Assembly: GCA_937899835.1 (NCBI GenBank)
Contig: CALCCE010000087.1
Span: forward strand, 1 to 47,404
Source: an uncultured Flavobacteriales bacterium
Lineage (GTDB): Bacteria; Bacteroidota; Bacteroidia; Flavobacteriales_G; Salibacteraceae
DNA length: 47,404 nucleotides
Direction of reading: 5' to 3'
In this document: one piece after another, positions 39,447 to 47,404 of the stretch
Layout: each line of letters starts with the position of its first letter
Numbering within the stretch: the first letter of the stretch is position 1
Program-made: the position numbers and the translations under genes
Notes under the pieces: generated by a model
What the model was told of the DNA's origin: nothing
Database searches by the model: none
Seen by the model: only the letters and a program-made list of their open reading frames with translations

Positions 39447-41435
39447 ATGAAAAAAGTAACTTCTTTTTTCGCATTTTTTGTGCTTTTACTGACACAAATA
39501 GGTGCGCAGTCTCCTCTTTTGAGCACGACCATTAGTAATGCCGGTGAAACAGACTATGGCCACTATTCCATTGTTCAGGCCATAGATGCCAGCCAGGAAC
39601 CCGGACAAAATGCCTATGTTTTGGCGGGCACCAAGTATTTGGATACCTACACGCAAAACTCCGCGATTGACGTATTGGCCATGGACGCTGATGGAAATGT
39701 GATCATGAGTTTGGAGTATAGTCACTTTCAAGAAGGGTTCATCAACCCTAAATGCTATCGCATGAACCGAAAGGGGCAAAATGGAAATTACCTCCTTATT
39801 GGAAGCATTGAGTCCAATTTAAGAGAACACTTTGCCCTCATTGTAGAGTTGGATGCTTATTTCAATGTAGTTCATTACGGCATATTTCAAAGTGCAGAGA
39901 TGTCGAACATGCTCGCTTTTGATGCCCAATTTTTTTTCAACGAAGGGGAGGAATCGCTGGAGCGTGGATACGTTATCGTTGGAATGGAACACAACCATCA
40001 AGAAACCAATCTTGAGCTCTTGGAGCGCACCAATAAGCAAGCCTTCTACATGGTGGTAAGAGAGGATTTGAGGGATGTACACTATACCTACTACATCAAT
40101 GGGCTTAGTGATATTGATCGCGACAACGACTATTTAAATCGAGTAGAGTTCATTACTTCCCCCGAGGGCAATGCTCAATTTGTGATGTCGGGATCGAAAA
40201 CCGTGGGCTCTATTTGGACGGGACTCACCTTTGATCCTACCCACCATTTGCTTATCACTGTAGATGTGGCTTCAGGAGCAATAAACTGGGAATTCAACAA
40301 ATTCATTGCCCAAGCCAGCAACTTGGAAATCATTGCTGACTTTGTTTACGATCCAGATTTAGACGCGTTGCACGTTGGGTACAGCACCCATGAACCGGCC
40401 CACATTTTCGGACTGCTCTCCATCAATGAGTTTTCTACCAACAAAACAATTGGCCAGGCAAAAGCTTTTAGTCCAGGTGCTTATGGGTCAAATGCATGGA
40501 TTTCTAAAATGCAAATGGCGCCTAAAGAAAACCCCGCTGACCCTACAAGAATAGTGGCGCATCTTACCTTGTACATAGATTACGATCCGTTTTCTTGTCA
40601 ACCGGGTAGAAAAAATGCTCCTCAAAATGTACTCTCTGCTATCAGCGAGTTTGAATACGATCCAGGAATGGGGCCCGGCAATTCTACGTGGCATGATCAA
40701 AGTAAGGGATTTCGGTTCAAACCGTCTCTTGCTTCAGGGTGGCCCTACAGCTATAACCTGTACCTCAGTTCCATGCAGGCCGACAAACCACCCAGGTGTT
40801 ATTCCAATACCTTTTGCCAATCGGTGAAGTTTAGCTTCGATGAGCCGATCTACACCATGGCACACTACCGAACCGATTTGGAACGGGTAGATTTAGAGGT
40901 ATACGAAGACCATTCTCCTACCACTCCTGCTTCGTTGGTGGGCGAGGAGTGCCTCAAGGAGTGGCGGTATCATCAAACCTTATTTGAAACCGTCAACCCA
41001 AGTGTGAGCATTCAAGCTACTCCACACCACATAGCATCGGTTGCTACCAGCGAGGAGGTGAGTTTTCTGGAAACCCTAACAGAGCAAGTCTCCATGTGTG
41101 GCTCCAATCGAAGGGATGCCAGTTTAGGACCATGTTATTTTCCAATTGCTCCGCATGCGCTCCGCAAGGCGGTGAGTGGTACAAAAGAAACCACCACCAA
41201 TGAGTTATCGGTATTTCCAAATCCATCAAACGGAAGTTTTCAACTTTCGTTTACACCAGAAGTCTATGGAACCCTGCAAGTTTACAACCTCACCGGTAAA
41301 TTGATCTTTCAGGTGGACCTAACTGAAGGCATATATCAATATGATTTGGACCTGACCGATGTGGCCGATGGGGTTTACCTCATCAAGCTTGTTGGGAATC
41401 AGGTACAGACCTCTGAAAAGGTGTCTAAACTGTAA
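39447..41435 (+). CDS. T9SS exoprotein of unknown function
   Basis: 662 residues from the ATG at 39447 (signal peptide MKKVTSFFAFFVLLLTQIGAQ). The body (about 22-575) is beta-rich, with repeated features such as SAIDVLAMDADGNVIMSLEYSH and LLITVDVASGAINWEFNKF that suggest a propeller-like fold, but no family is certain. A Cys cluster precedes the type A T9SS sorting domain (SVFPNPSNGSFQLSFTPEVYGTLQVYNLTGK ... SEKVSKL). It begins 43 bases after the beta-helix gene, so the two are probably co-transcribed; their sorting domains are similar. Confidence 0.85.
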   Translation: MKKVTSFFAFFVLLLTQIGAQSPLLSTTISNAGETDYGHYSIVQAIDASQEPGQNAYVLAGTKYLDTYTQNSAIDVLAMDADGNVIMSLEYSHFQEGFINPKCYRMNRKGQNGNYLLIGSIESNLREHFALIVELDAYFNVVHYGIFQSAEMSNMLAFDAQFFFNEGEESLERGYVIVGMEHNHQETNLELLERTNKQAFYMVVREDLRDVHYTYYINGLSDIDRDNDYLNRVEFITSPEGNAQFVMSGSKTVGSIWTGLTFDPTHHLLITVDVASGAINWEFNKFIAQASNLEIIADFVYDPDLDALHVGYSTHEPAHIFGLLSINEFSTNKTIGQAKAFSPGAYGSNAWISKMQMAPKENPADPTRIVAHLTLYIDYDPFSCQPGRKNAPQNVLSAISEFEYDPGMGPGNSTWHDQSKGFRFKPSLASGWPYSYNLYLSSMQADKPPRCYSNTFCQSVKFSFDEPIYTMAHYRTDLERVDLEVYEDHSPTTPASLVGEECLKEWRYHQTLFETVNPSVSIQATPHHIASVATSEEVSFLETLTEQVSMCGSNRRDASLGPCYFPIAPHALRKAVSGTKETTTNELSVFPNPSNGSFQLSFTPEVYGTLQVYNLTGKLIFQVDLTEGIYQYDLDLTDVADGVYLIKLVGNQVQTSEKVSKL

Positions 41436-41503
41436 GAAGCAATTCAAAAAGAGCATCACCCCTCATAACCCCTTGAACTGGTCACTTCTTTAGAAGACGA
41501 TAC

Positions 41504-41536
41504 AACCAGGCTCGGATTCACCGAGTCTGGTTTTTT
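41504..41536 (+). terminator. Rho-independent terminator of the two-exoprotein operon
   Basis: AACCAGGCTCGG (41504-41515) pairs with CCGAGTCTGGTT (41521-41532), one G-U pair, followed by Ts. Confidence 0.88.
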
Positions 41537-41635
41537 GATTTACGGGTACGTTACAAAACCGTTTATGCCTGGATGTTGTGGGTGAGCCCAATGCAAGTTT
41601 TGCTTTTGGTATCCATCTGCTTTGGTTTGCTAAAA

Positions 41636-41734
41636 ATGGGGGATGGTTTTGATGACCTCAATGGTCGAAATTTCCATAAATTGATCGATTTGAAATCTGC
41701 TGGAATGGAAGTGAAAGTGATTTCAAGATTATAG
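41636..41734 (+). other. Possible 32-codon ORF before the kinase gene
   Basis: ATG at 41636 to TAG at 41732-41734 reads MGDGFDDLNGRNFHKLIDLK... and ends four bases before the kinase ATG. It looks protein-like but is short and may be chance or a relic. Nothing else is seen in 41537-41738. Confidence 0.2.
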
Positions 41735-41738
41735 TCGA

Positions 41739-44700
41739 ATGGTTAGTGTTCATCAAAATAAGCGTGCTCTATGCTCTGGGTTTCTTACAACTGGCGGTAA
41801 GAGGTGGACCGAAGGCTTGACAAAAGCCATTGCAATTGGTGTGTTCATAATTTGTGGTTTGTACGGAATGGGTCAAAAATCAAGCTTACTCACCATTCCT
41901 TCAAAGGACTTTCCAATTCAATTTCCGATTCAAGAAGCGTATGATTTTGAGGTGGACTCCCTCAACTATTTATTCATTGCTTCCCCCGGTGACGTGTATC
42001 GCTTCAACGGATACGAGACAGAAAAAATAAGTCAACCCCTTGAATACCGTAATTCGGTGGTGGAAGGCTTGTTCAAAGATGCCAACCAACGCATTTGGAT
42101 GGAAGCCAAGGGCATTGGCCTGGGTTGGATCCAGGGAGACAGTGTGATCCGATACCCCTACATGTCTATTATTGATTCTTTGATGCCCTATCGAAAAGAA
42201 GCCATCCATTATGATTTGGAAGGGCAACTACACCTGGCGGTAAGAGGTTTAGGGTACTACAAAGTTTCTAAAACCGGAGCGTTGAGCTGTGAGATGGGCA
42301 TCCAAAGTGGACTTAATGGATTTGTCGTTACGCAATTAGCCGATGGAACTCCCTTTCATTTCTCGATTTTTAATCCTGATTTTGAAGACGATCCACCCCG
42401 GTTGAAAGTCTATACCTGGGATCAAAAACAAGTCCCTCAAGAACTGTTGGAATTAGAAACGATCAAACCCTTTTTTAATTCCTCGTTAGCACAAAAACCT
42501 GACGGAAATATTGCCCTTTCGGTGGGTACAGAGGAGGTCGTAACCCTTCATTCCGACACTTTGGTAAACTACGTTCGGTTGCCCCACAAAGTGATTCAAT
42601 TGTTTGCTGATAAGGATACCAATTTGTGGGTGGGAACTTATTTGGGCGGTGTTTATCGCGTTCGGGAGCAAGATTTTGACCATGCGGAACAACTGTTTCC
42701 AGGAACGGTTTCAGCTGCTGTAACCCAAGATCAAAACGGTGGTGTTTGGTGCAAGTCCAATGCCTCTATGTTCTACTACCTGCCAGACTTGAGTAGAAGG
42801 CAGTTTGTCGGTACTTCATCTCCAATCGAGCAGTCAATGGTCTTTCACTTTACCCGTGGAAAGAAGGATTTGTATTGCGTTTCGAATAAAGACCAATTAC
42901 TGGTCGTTTCAGAGGATTCGCTTCATGCTGAAGTGATTCCACCGCGATTTAAAGGCCGGGTTTTTCCTAAAGTTACTTACGACCATTTGCGAGATTGGAT
43001 TTGGCTCAGCTTGGAAAAAGGTGTGCTCGCTAAAAATGGGAACACCTGGACTCCATTTTCCATTCCGGAACCGATTGCTCAAAAGTCAGGAAGGTTAATT
43101 GACCTACTGGTTTTTGAAGACAGTTCGCTTTTGGGCCTCACTGAGTTTGGCCTACTACAGTTTCACCCCGAACGTCCCGAAGCGTATACCCTGTTTCGGG
43201 ATACAGTAAGCCCCAAAACAAGATATCAGTGTTTTGCAAAAGGGGATTCTGGTCAAGTTTGGATCGGTGGCCTAAGAGGAATTTGGGTATGGGAAAAGGG
43301 CGCTTTGAAACAGTTGAACCTTGCCAATGAAGCCGCCGAAATTATTTCCGGGGTTCCATTCAAAATGCATTTTTCTGCCGGATGCTTATGGGTAAATACC
43401 CTCAAAAATGGCCTTTGGGTCTATCGAAACCAGCAATGGAAGCCGGTTGTGGATAAAAAAGGGAAACACCTGTATGTTTCCGACTTTGTTGTAGCAGCCG
43501 ACGGTACTTTGTGGGGCCGAACCCGCGAAGCGCATTTGAGAATGGTGAGGATCCAGCCAAACCAAGCAACGGCGAATGTGGACTACTTTGGCAATCAGCT
43601 GCTTATTGGATACGACAAAATAAGCTCACGTGATGCATTTCACGTAGTGGACGATAAAGTGTTTATTGGTGTTTCTGGCAACATTGATGTGCTTCCTTTA
43701 GCCTCCCTAAAAGGGGAGCGAATAGAGCCAAAATTGGTTCTAAAAAATGTTTTTGTTAACCACCAAGAGGTGCCTGTTCAAGAGCATTATCAAATGCCCT
43801 TCGACAGTAATTCCTTCTACTTTGTGGTTGATAAGATTTCCTACCGGCTTCTTAACTATTCGTTTCGGTACCGGTTGTTGGGTTGGGACGATAAGTATCA
43901 GCTCAGCGATCTGGATGAAATTCAGTATACCAACTTAGCCCCTGGGGAATACGAGTTTCAGTTTGAAACTCAAATCGTTGGTGGACGATGGAAATCCGGA
44001 CGCCCCATTCGCATCACTATCTTAACTCCAATTTGGCAACAATGGTGGTTCATTGGGTTGATGGTGCTCTTGTCGGTAGTTGTTATTGGAGCCGGCTTTT
44101 ATTTTTGGTACCTCCAAAAACACCGACGAACCACCCTACTTCTTGAAAAAATTCGTGCCGAGCAAACCGCGCTCAAAGCACAAATGAATCCTCATTTTGT
44201 GTTCAATGCCTTGAGTTCCATTCAAGAGTTGGTGTTTTCCGAAAACAAGATTTCCGCTGTCACCAACATTGCGATGTTCGCTCGCCTGATGCGGAAAATT
44301 TTAGATCAATCTTCCAAGGAGGTAATTTCTTTGAAAGAGGAGATCAATACACTGGAATTGTACCTTCAACTGGAGTCGTTAAGGTTCGATGGGAAGTTTG
44401 ACTATACCGTCACCACTGCTCCTGACATAGTAGCAGAAGCGCAGCATATTCCGCCACTGTTGCTGCAGCCCTATGTGGAGAATGCCATCAAGCACGGTTT
44501 GCTCAACAAAATTCCGAAAGGCGGACAGTTGACCATTACTTTTACACGGCAGTCTTCCAACTTACTTTGCACCATAGAAGACGATGGGGTTGGGCGCGAA
44601 CGGGCCGCCAACATTCGTCAAAATCGAAAGCTATCTTACCAATCTTTTGGGGCGGAGGCTACCCAAATGCGAATCAAAAATTTGAATGAGCGGCAATCGG

Positions 44701-44798
44701 AAAACATTCAACTGTCCACCTTCGACCTAAAAGATGCGGAGGGCAATGCCTGTGGAACCCGAGTGGAACTATTGCTCCCCATAACCTTTGCATCATGA
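41739..44798 (+). CDS. Sensor histidine kinase: propeller - Y_Y_Y - TM - LytS-type kinase
   Basis: 1019 residues. An N-terminal hydrophobic stretch (AIAIGVFIICGLYGMG) acts as signal or anchor. A large extracytoplasmic propeller follows (WLSLEKGVLAKNGNTWTPF, VWIGGLRGIWVWEKG), then a Y_Y_Y sandwich (RFRYRLLGWDDKYQLS ... LAPGEYEFQFE), one span (WFIGLMVLLSVVVIGAGFYFWYL, about 767-790), and a LytS/YehU-type kinase. The phospho-acceptor is H819 in MNPHFVFNALSSIQELV, and the ATPase has PPLLLQPYVENAIKHGL and EDDGVGRERA. It overlaps the response-regulator gene in ATGA, so the two form a pair. Confidence 0.93.
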   Translation: MVSVHQNKRALCSGFLTTGGKRWTEGLTKAIAIGVFIICGLYGMGQKSSLLTIPSKDFPIQFPIQEAYDFEVDSLNYLFIASPGDVYRFNGYETEKISQPLEYRNSVVEGLFKDANQRIWMEAKGIGLGWIQGDSVIRYPYMSIIDSLMPYRKEAIHYDLEGQLHLAVRGLGYYKVSKTGALSCEMGIQSGLNGFVVTQLADGTPFHFSIFNPDFEDDPPRLKVYTWDQKQVPQELLELETIKPFFNSSLAQKPDGNIALSVGTEEVVTLHSDTLVNYVRLPHKVIQLFADKDTNLWVGTYLGGVYRVREQDFDHAEQLFPGTVSAAVTQDQNGGVWCKSNASMFYYLPDLSRRQFVGTSSPIEQSMVFHFTRGKKDLYCVSNKDQLLVVSEDSLHAEVIPPRFKGRVFPKVTYDHLRDWIWLSLEKGVLAKNGNTWTPFSIPEPIAQKSGRLIDLLVFEDSSLLGLTEFGLLQFHPERPEAYTLFRDTVSPKTRYQCFAKGDSGQVWIGGLRGIWVWEKGALKQLNLANEAAEIISGVPFKMHFSAGCLWVNTLKNGLWVYRNQQWKPVVDKKGKHLYVSDFVVAADGTLWGRTREAHLRMVRIQPNQATANVDYFGNQLLIGYDKISSRDAFHVVDDKVFIGVSGNIDVLPLASLKGERIEPKLVLKNVFVNHQEVPVQEHYQMPFDSNSFYFVVDKISYRLLNYSFRYRLLGWDDKYQLSDLDEIQYTNLAPGEYEFQFETQIVGGRWKSGRPIRITILTPIWQQWWFIGLMVLLSVVVIGAGFYFWYLQKHRRTTLLLEKIRAEQTALKAQMNPHFVFNALSSIQELVFSENKISAVTNIAMFARLMRKILDQSSKEVISLKEEINTLELYLQLESLRFDGKFDYTVTTAPDIVAEAQHIPPLLLQPYVENAIKHGLLNKIPKGGQLTITFTRQSSNLLCTIEDDGVGRERAANIRQNRKLSYQSFGAEATQMRIKNLNERQSENIQLSTFDLKDAEGNACGTRVELLLPITFAS

Positions 44799-45553
44799 TT
44801 TCATTGGCAATTATTGAAGACGAGGCCAAAACGCGAAAGTTTCTGCGGTCTATTATAGAAGAAGAGTTCAAAGAATTTCGAGTGGTTGGAGAAGCCGAAT
44901 CGGTGGAAACGGGATTGAAGCTTCTACAACAGCAGCAGCCAGAAGTGCTTCTTTTGGATGTGGAGATGCCGGATGGTACCGGGTTCGACCTTTTGAACGA
45001 ATTGGAAAGCAACCTGCCACATGTAATCTTTGTTACGGCTTACGGACACTATGCCGTTGAAGCCATTCGGGCAGGCGCCATCGACTACATCGAAAAGCCG
45101 ATTGATCCACGGATCTTAGGAGAGGGCTTGCAACGCATCCGACAGCGTATTCACGCAAAAGAGGACCTTGCTGATTCAAATCTAAAAGCTGTAGTCAACA
45201 GTCTCTCTGCAAAAAAAATTGCCATTCCACTTCGAACAGGCGTTGTTTCCGTAGAAGTACAGCATGTATTATACATTAAGGCTGATGGCCCCTATTCAGA
45301 AATCTACCTGGAAGACCAGATCGATCGGCCGTTGGTGATCTCTAAAACGTTGAAGAGCATTTATCCCAACCTTCAAAGCCTCGGGTTTATAAGACCCCAT
45401 CGCTCTTATCTCGTCAACTTGTCGAAAATCATCGGATTGAGTCGGGCAGGAGGTGGCGATGTGCTTTTGAGTGGCGGTATTGAGATTCCATTCTCCGATC
45501 AATACAAAGATGAAGCGTTGAAAACAATTAAATTGGCTATCACCTTTATTTGA
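44795..45553 (+). CDS. LytTR-family response regulator
   Basis: 252 residues. A receiver domain (about 1-120) has the acidic pair in IIEDEA, the phospho-acceptor D55 in LLLDVEMPDG, the Thr/Ala switch in FVTAYGHYA, and the conserved Lys in IEKPID. A LytTR DNA-binding domain (about 145-250) follows (VLYIKADGPYSEIYL ... FIRPHRSYLVNLSKIIGL). It is translationally coupled to the kinase gene. LytTR regulators bind pairs of short direct repeats about two helical turns apart. Confidence 0.95.
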   Translation: MISLAIIEDEAKTRKFLRSIIEEEFKEFRVVGEAESVETGLKLLQQQQPEVLLLDVEMPDGTGFDLLNELESNLPHVIFVTAYGHYAVEAIRAGAIDYIEKPIDPRILGEGLQRIRQRIHAKEDLADSNLKAVVNSLSAKKIAIPLRTGVVSVEVQHVLYIKADGPYSEIYLEDQIDRPLVISKTLKSIYPNLQSLGFIRPHRSYLVNLSKIIGLSRAGGGDVLLSGGIEIPFSDQYKDEALKTIKLAITFI

Positions 45554-45676
45554 GGGTGGAAATAGGGCCGGTCGCAGAATTGGGTAGAATAGAAAGTGGA
45601 CGGATACAATTACAGCTAAAACTTTTTCTAATCTACCGTAGATATGAATTTGAATTGATTTTTCTCAAAAGTAAAA

Positions 45677-45884
45677 ATGAGACGCGATCAAATTTTATCA
45701 AAAGAAGAGGGGTATTATTTACTTACCTTAAATATTCCTGGACGGAAAACATTTGAGACGTTCAAGCTGAATTACGATTAAAACTAACCTTCCTGTCGAA
45801 TTATATGACGCCATCCCCTTGGGGTGGATAGGAGAACTGAAACTGAAATCGGAAAAAGGAGTATCTGCAGAGATTTTGGTGTAA
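45677..45884 (+). pseudogene. Small gene remnant with a frameshift
   Basis: ATG 45677 reads MRRDQILSKEEGYYLLTLNI...FKLNYD to TAA at 45779-45781. Just after, in the next frame, TNLPVELYDAIPLGWIGELK...AEILV runs to TAA at 45882-45884. The two parts look like one protein of about 68 residues split by a single-base indel near 45780. The family is not recognised. The rest of 45554-46065 is AT-rich with no clear gene. Confidence 0.4.
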
Positions 45885-46065
45885 CATCGTATGAGCTATT
45901 CGTGTTAATTGATCCTACTTTTTTTAGCAACAATTTTTTTATAAGGGTTTATCAAAAACTATACTTCAACTTTTGCTAAACTTCATAAAAGATTTGACGC
46001 GAGTCTTCGTTCATAAAAAGCGACCGATTTTCAACCATCCAAAATTCGTTTGAATAAGTTTATAA

Positions 46066-46380
46066 ATGAGCAAAAAAATTATTTTTTATCTATTTACTTT
46101 ATCTGTCACTGTTGGCTGTATCGCAACAAAAGAGCATATCAACTATTGGAAATATGAAAAAGAAAGGTACTATAACTTCCGTGGCAATTTGAAAATCAGC
46201 CAGGAAGAATATCTATTATTAATCAACACAAGCTCCGATTCAGTCGTTTACGAGTCAGGCGATACAACAATCATTTTGGACACATTTACGCCTCAAAGAA
46301 TCTTCTACAACTATCGAGGAAGAGCAAAAAGCATTCGTCAAATAAAGAAGGTTGTCAAGAAAAAAATCGCTGTAGACTAA
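46066..46380 (+). CDS. Small putative lipoprotein
   Basis: 104 residues; signal peptide with lipobox VTVGC (Cys at residue 18). The mature part (KISQEEYLLLINTSSDSVVYES ... TPQRIFYNYRGRAK) is beta-rich with a basic C-terminus (KKVVKKKIAVD). The family is not recognised. It is AT-rich like its surroundings. Confidence 0.6.
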   Translation: MSKKIIFYLFTLSVTVGCIATKEHINYWKYEKERYYNFRGNLKISQEEYLLLINTSSDSVVYESGDTTIILDTFTPQRIFYNYRGRAKSIRQIKKVVKKKIAVD

Positions 46381-46534
46381 CGGTTTAACCTCACTATAAT
46401 AACCATTGATGACAGAACGTTGACAGGAACCACGTTTAACTAACGAGTGATTTCTCTGGCTTTCAATTGGGAAAACAGTTACCAAACTGTTAAAGCTGAC
46501 TAAAGCTTGAGAAAAACGGGATAAATTCATTTCC

Positions 46535-46957
46535 GTGCTATCCGTTTATCTGAAATGTGTTCTTTTCTTGGCTACAGTTGCACTATCACCTTTGATCCTA
46601 AAGGCTAGTTTTACCTTTGATGAGCTACCACATAATGTAGTCCTGAAAGATCACCCTGGTAAAGACAACGTATTCCACTGCATCTTCAACTGGCCAAACA
46701 ATAAACATAACCAGGTAGATTATTTGCCGAATCTGCTCACGGTTTTTTTCAAGCCGCAAATAGATCCCCTTAACCACTGCTTTTCCCCAGAGATTACTGC
46801 TCAAAGTGACAAGTTAATCAATTGGTCGCTCGGCAAAACACGGGTTGAAAAGGAAAACAGCACCGTTTTAGTAGAAACTAAAAGTTGCAGAACATGGCAT
46901 TTCCAGTTCTTCGAGTGCGATAGTGAAAACTATAAAGCACTTTTTTGGAAACAGTAA
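46535..46957 (+). CDS. Small exported protein of unknown function
   Basis: 140 residues from a GTG start; the hydrophobic N-terminus (YLKCVLFLATVALSPLILKAS) is a signal peptide. The mature part has several Trp and Cys residues (FHCIFNWPNNKHNQVDYLP, HCFSPEITA, SCRTWHFQFFEC). The family is not recognised, and no ATG start with a full signal peptide is available. Confidence 0.5.
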   Translation: MLSVYLKCVLFLATVALSPLILKASFTFDELPHNVVLKDHPGKDNVFHCIFNWPNNKHNQVDYLPNLLTVFFKPQIDPLNHCFSPEITAQSDKLINWSLGKTRVEKENSTVLVETKSCRTWHFQFFECDSENYKALFWKQ

Positions 46958-47021
46958 CTGATTGGTAAGAAACAGTCCTAATCCACAATGAAATAAATCG
47001 GTTTGTTATCGTTATTTAGGG

Positions 47022-47404
47022 GTGAAAAGAGTTTCCATTACTGTGCTGCTTGCCATCTTTTGGGGGGTTTTCCAAATAACAGCTCAAGGGTTTAAAGCAC
47101 ATTTGGCTTTAGGAGTTAATATTACTGATGATTCCCGTACTGAATTCGGAAGCCGTCAGGTAGGCACTCGCATGGGACTCAATTTCGGGCCTGGAGTTAC
47201 AGGTAGGCTCAGCAAAAACCTGGACTTGAGTGTGGAAATGCTATACAGCCAAAATGGGTCCTATACTCCACTGGATGAAATTTCTTCCACCGCTGTAGAC
47301 AAAATCGCGTTACACTACCTTGAATTGCCCATCACTTTAGCCTACGGTCTGGATATTAGAAATGATTCGGAAGCAGAACTCAGCAAACTCAGCCTCGGAG
47401 GAGG
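47022..47404 (+). CDS. PorT-like outer-membrane beta-barrel protein, 3' end outside window
   Basis: The frame from GTG 47022 is open to the end of the window (127 codons). Signal peptide VKRVSITVLLAIFWGVFQITAQ is followed by alternating beta strands typical of PorT/OMP_b-brl_2 barrels (GFKAHLALGVNIT, GTRMGLNFGPGVTGRLS, LDLSVEMLYSQNGS, YLELPITLAYGL). Many Bacteroidota have several such barrels; PorT itself is needed for type IX secretion, but this gene's exact role cannot be read from a fragment. Confidence 0.8.
   Translation, partial: MKRVSITVLLAIFWGVFQITAQGFKAHLALGVNITDDSRTEFGSRQVGTRMGLNFGPGVTGRLSKNLDLSVEMLYSQNGSYTPLDEISSTAVDKIALHYLELPITLAYGLDIRNDSEAELSKLSLGG

Noticed and set aside
1-47404. 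CRISPR arrays, rRNA genes and insertion sequences
   Set aside because: I saw no regularly spaced repeat-spacer units, no rRNA sequence and no transposase reading frame in the window.

Overview
The window looks like a chromosomal segment of a Bacteroidota bacterium, probably a Saprospiria-like marine or sludge lineage. That placement is inferred from several things: at least nine proteins end in type IX secretion system (T9SS) sorting domains (type A ending in PNP... motifs, plus one type B 'gliding motility' domain), there are ligand-binding propeller regulators with LytTR output, several sites fit the Bacteroidota promoter (TTG-N19/20-TAnnTTTG), and Shine-Dalgarno sites are weak. Both ends of the window are cut inside genes.

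Layout. (1) 1-7.8 kb: two tandem paralogous modular T9SS exoproteins (the first truncated by the window edge; the second is a putative zinc metalloprotease with DUF11 and PKD modules), a small secreted protein, and a YadA-head/S74-chaperone surface protein. (2) 7.9-9.9 kb: a Cys-rich lipoprotein, a GreA/GreB-like protein and a PsbP/DcrB-like lipoprotein. (3) 9.9-13.2 kb: a tightly coupled minus-strand operon, T9SS protein - cobT - cobS - cobC, for the late steps of cobalamin assembly. (4) 13.4-14.2 kb: a candidate structured RNA and an AlkB-like dioxygenase. (5) 14.3-25.8 kb: a minus-strand block with three paralogous SdrD-B/PKD exoproteins, an 898-aa lectin/Ig-repeat adhesin with a type B sorting domain, and a membrane propeller-Y_Y_Y-LytTR regulator. 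(6) 26.2 kb: tRNA-Asn(GTT). (7) 26.25-33.2 kb: an AT-rich accessory region beginning at the tRNA. It holds an unknown 594-aa protein with a HEPN-like R-x4-H motif, two genes each broken by a single in-frame stop, a strongly structured candidate RNA, a GIY-YIG gene without a normal start, repeated non-coding modules that precede or follow the genes, and a partial copy of the tRNA 3' end 4.4 kb away. (8) 33.3-36.4 kb: thiM-thiE-thiD thiamine salvage genes plus an SDR. (9) 36.9-41.4 kb: two T9SS exoproteins. (10) 41.7-45.6 kb: a propeller histidine kinase and its LytTR response regulator. (11) 45.6-47.4 kb: a frameshifted remnant, two small exported proteins, and the start of a PorT-like outer-membrane barrel.

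How the parts fit. Most of the core region is devoted to surface and secreted proteins that would use one T9SS. Two LytTR regulators in the window, one fused to its sensor and one split into kinase and regulator, could control such genes, and several intergenic regions hold short phased direct repeats of the kind LytTR proteins bind; this link is a hypothesis. The most unusual stretch is the tRNA-adjacent region of 26-33 kb, where unrelated genes share upstream modules and short 3' flanking motifs, as gene cassettes do, but without a recognisable integrase or attC site. All functions are read from sequence by eye; no database search was run.
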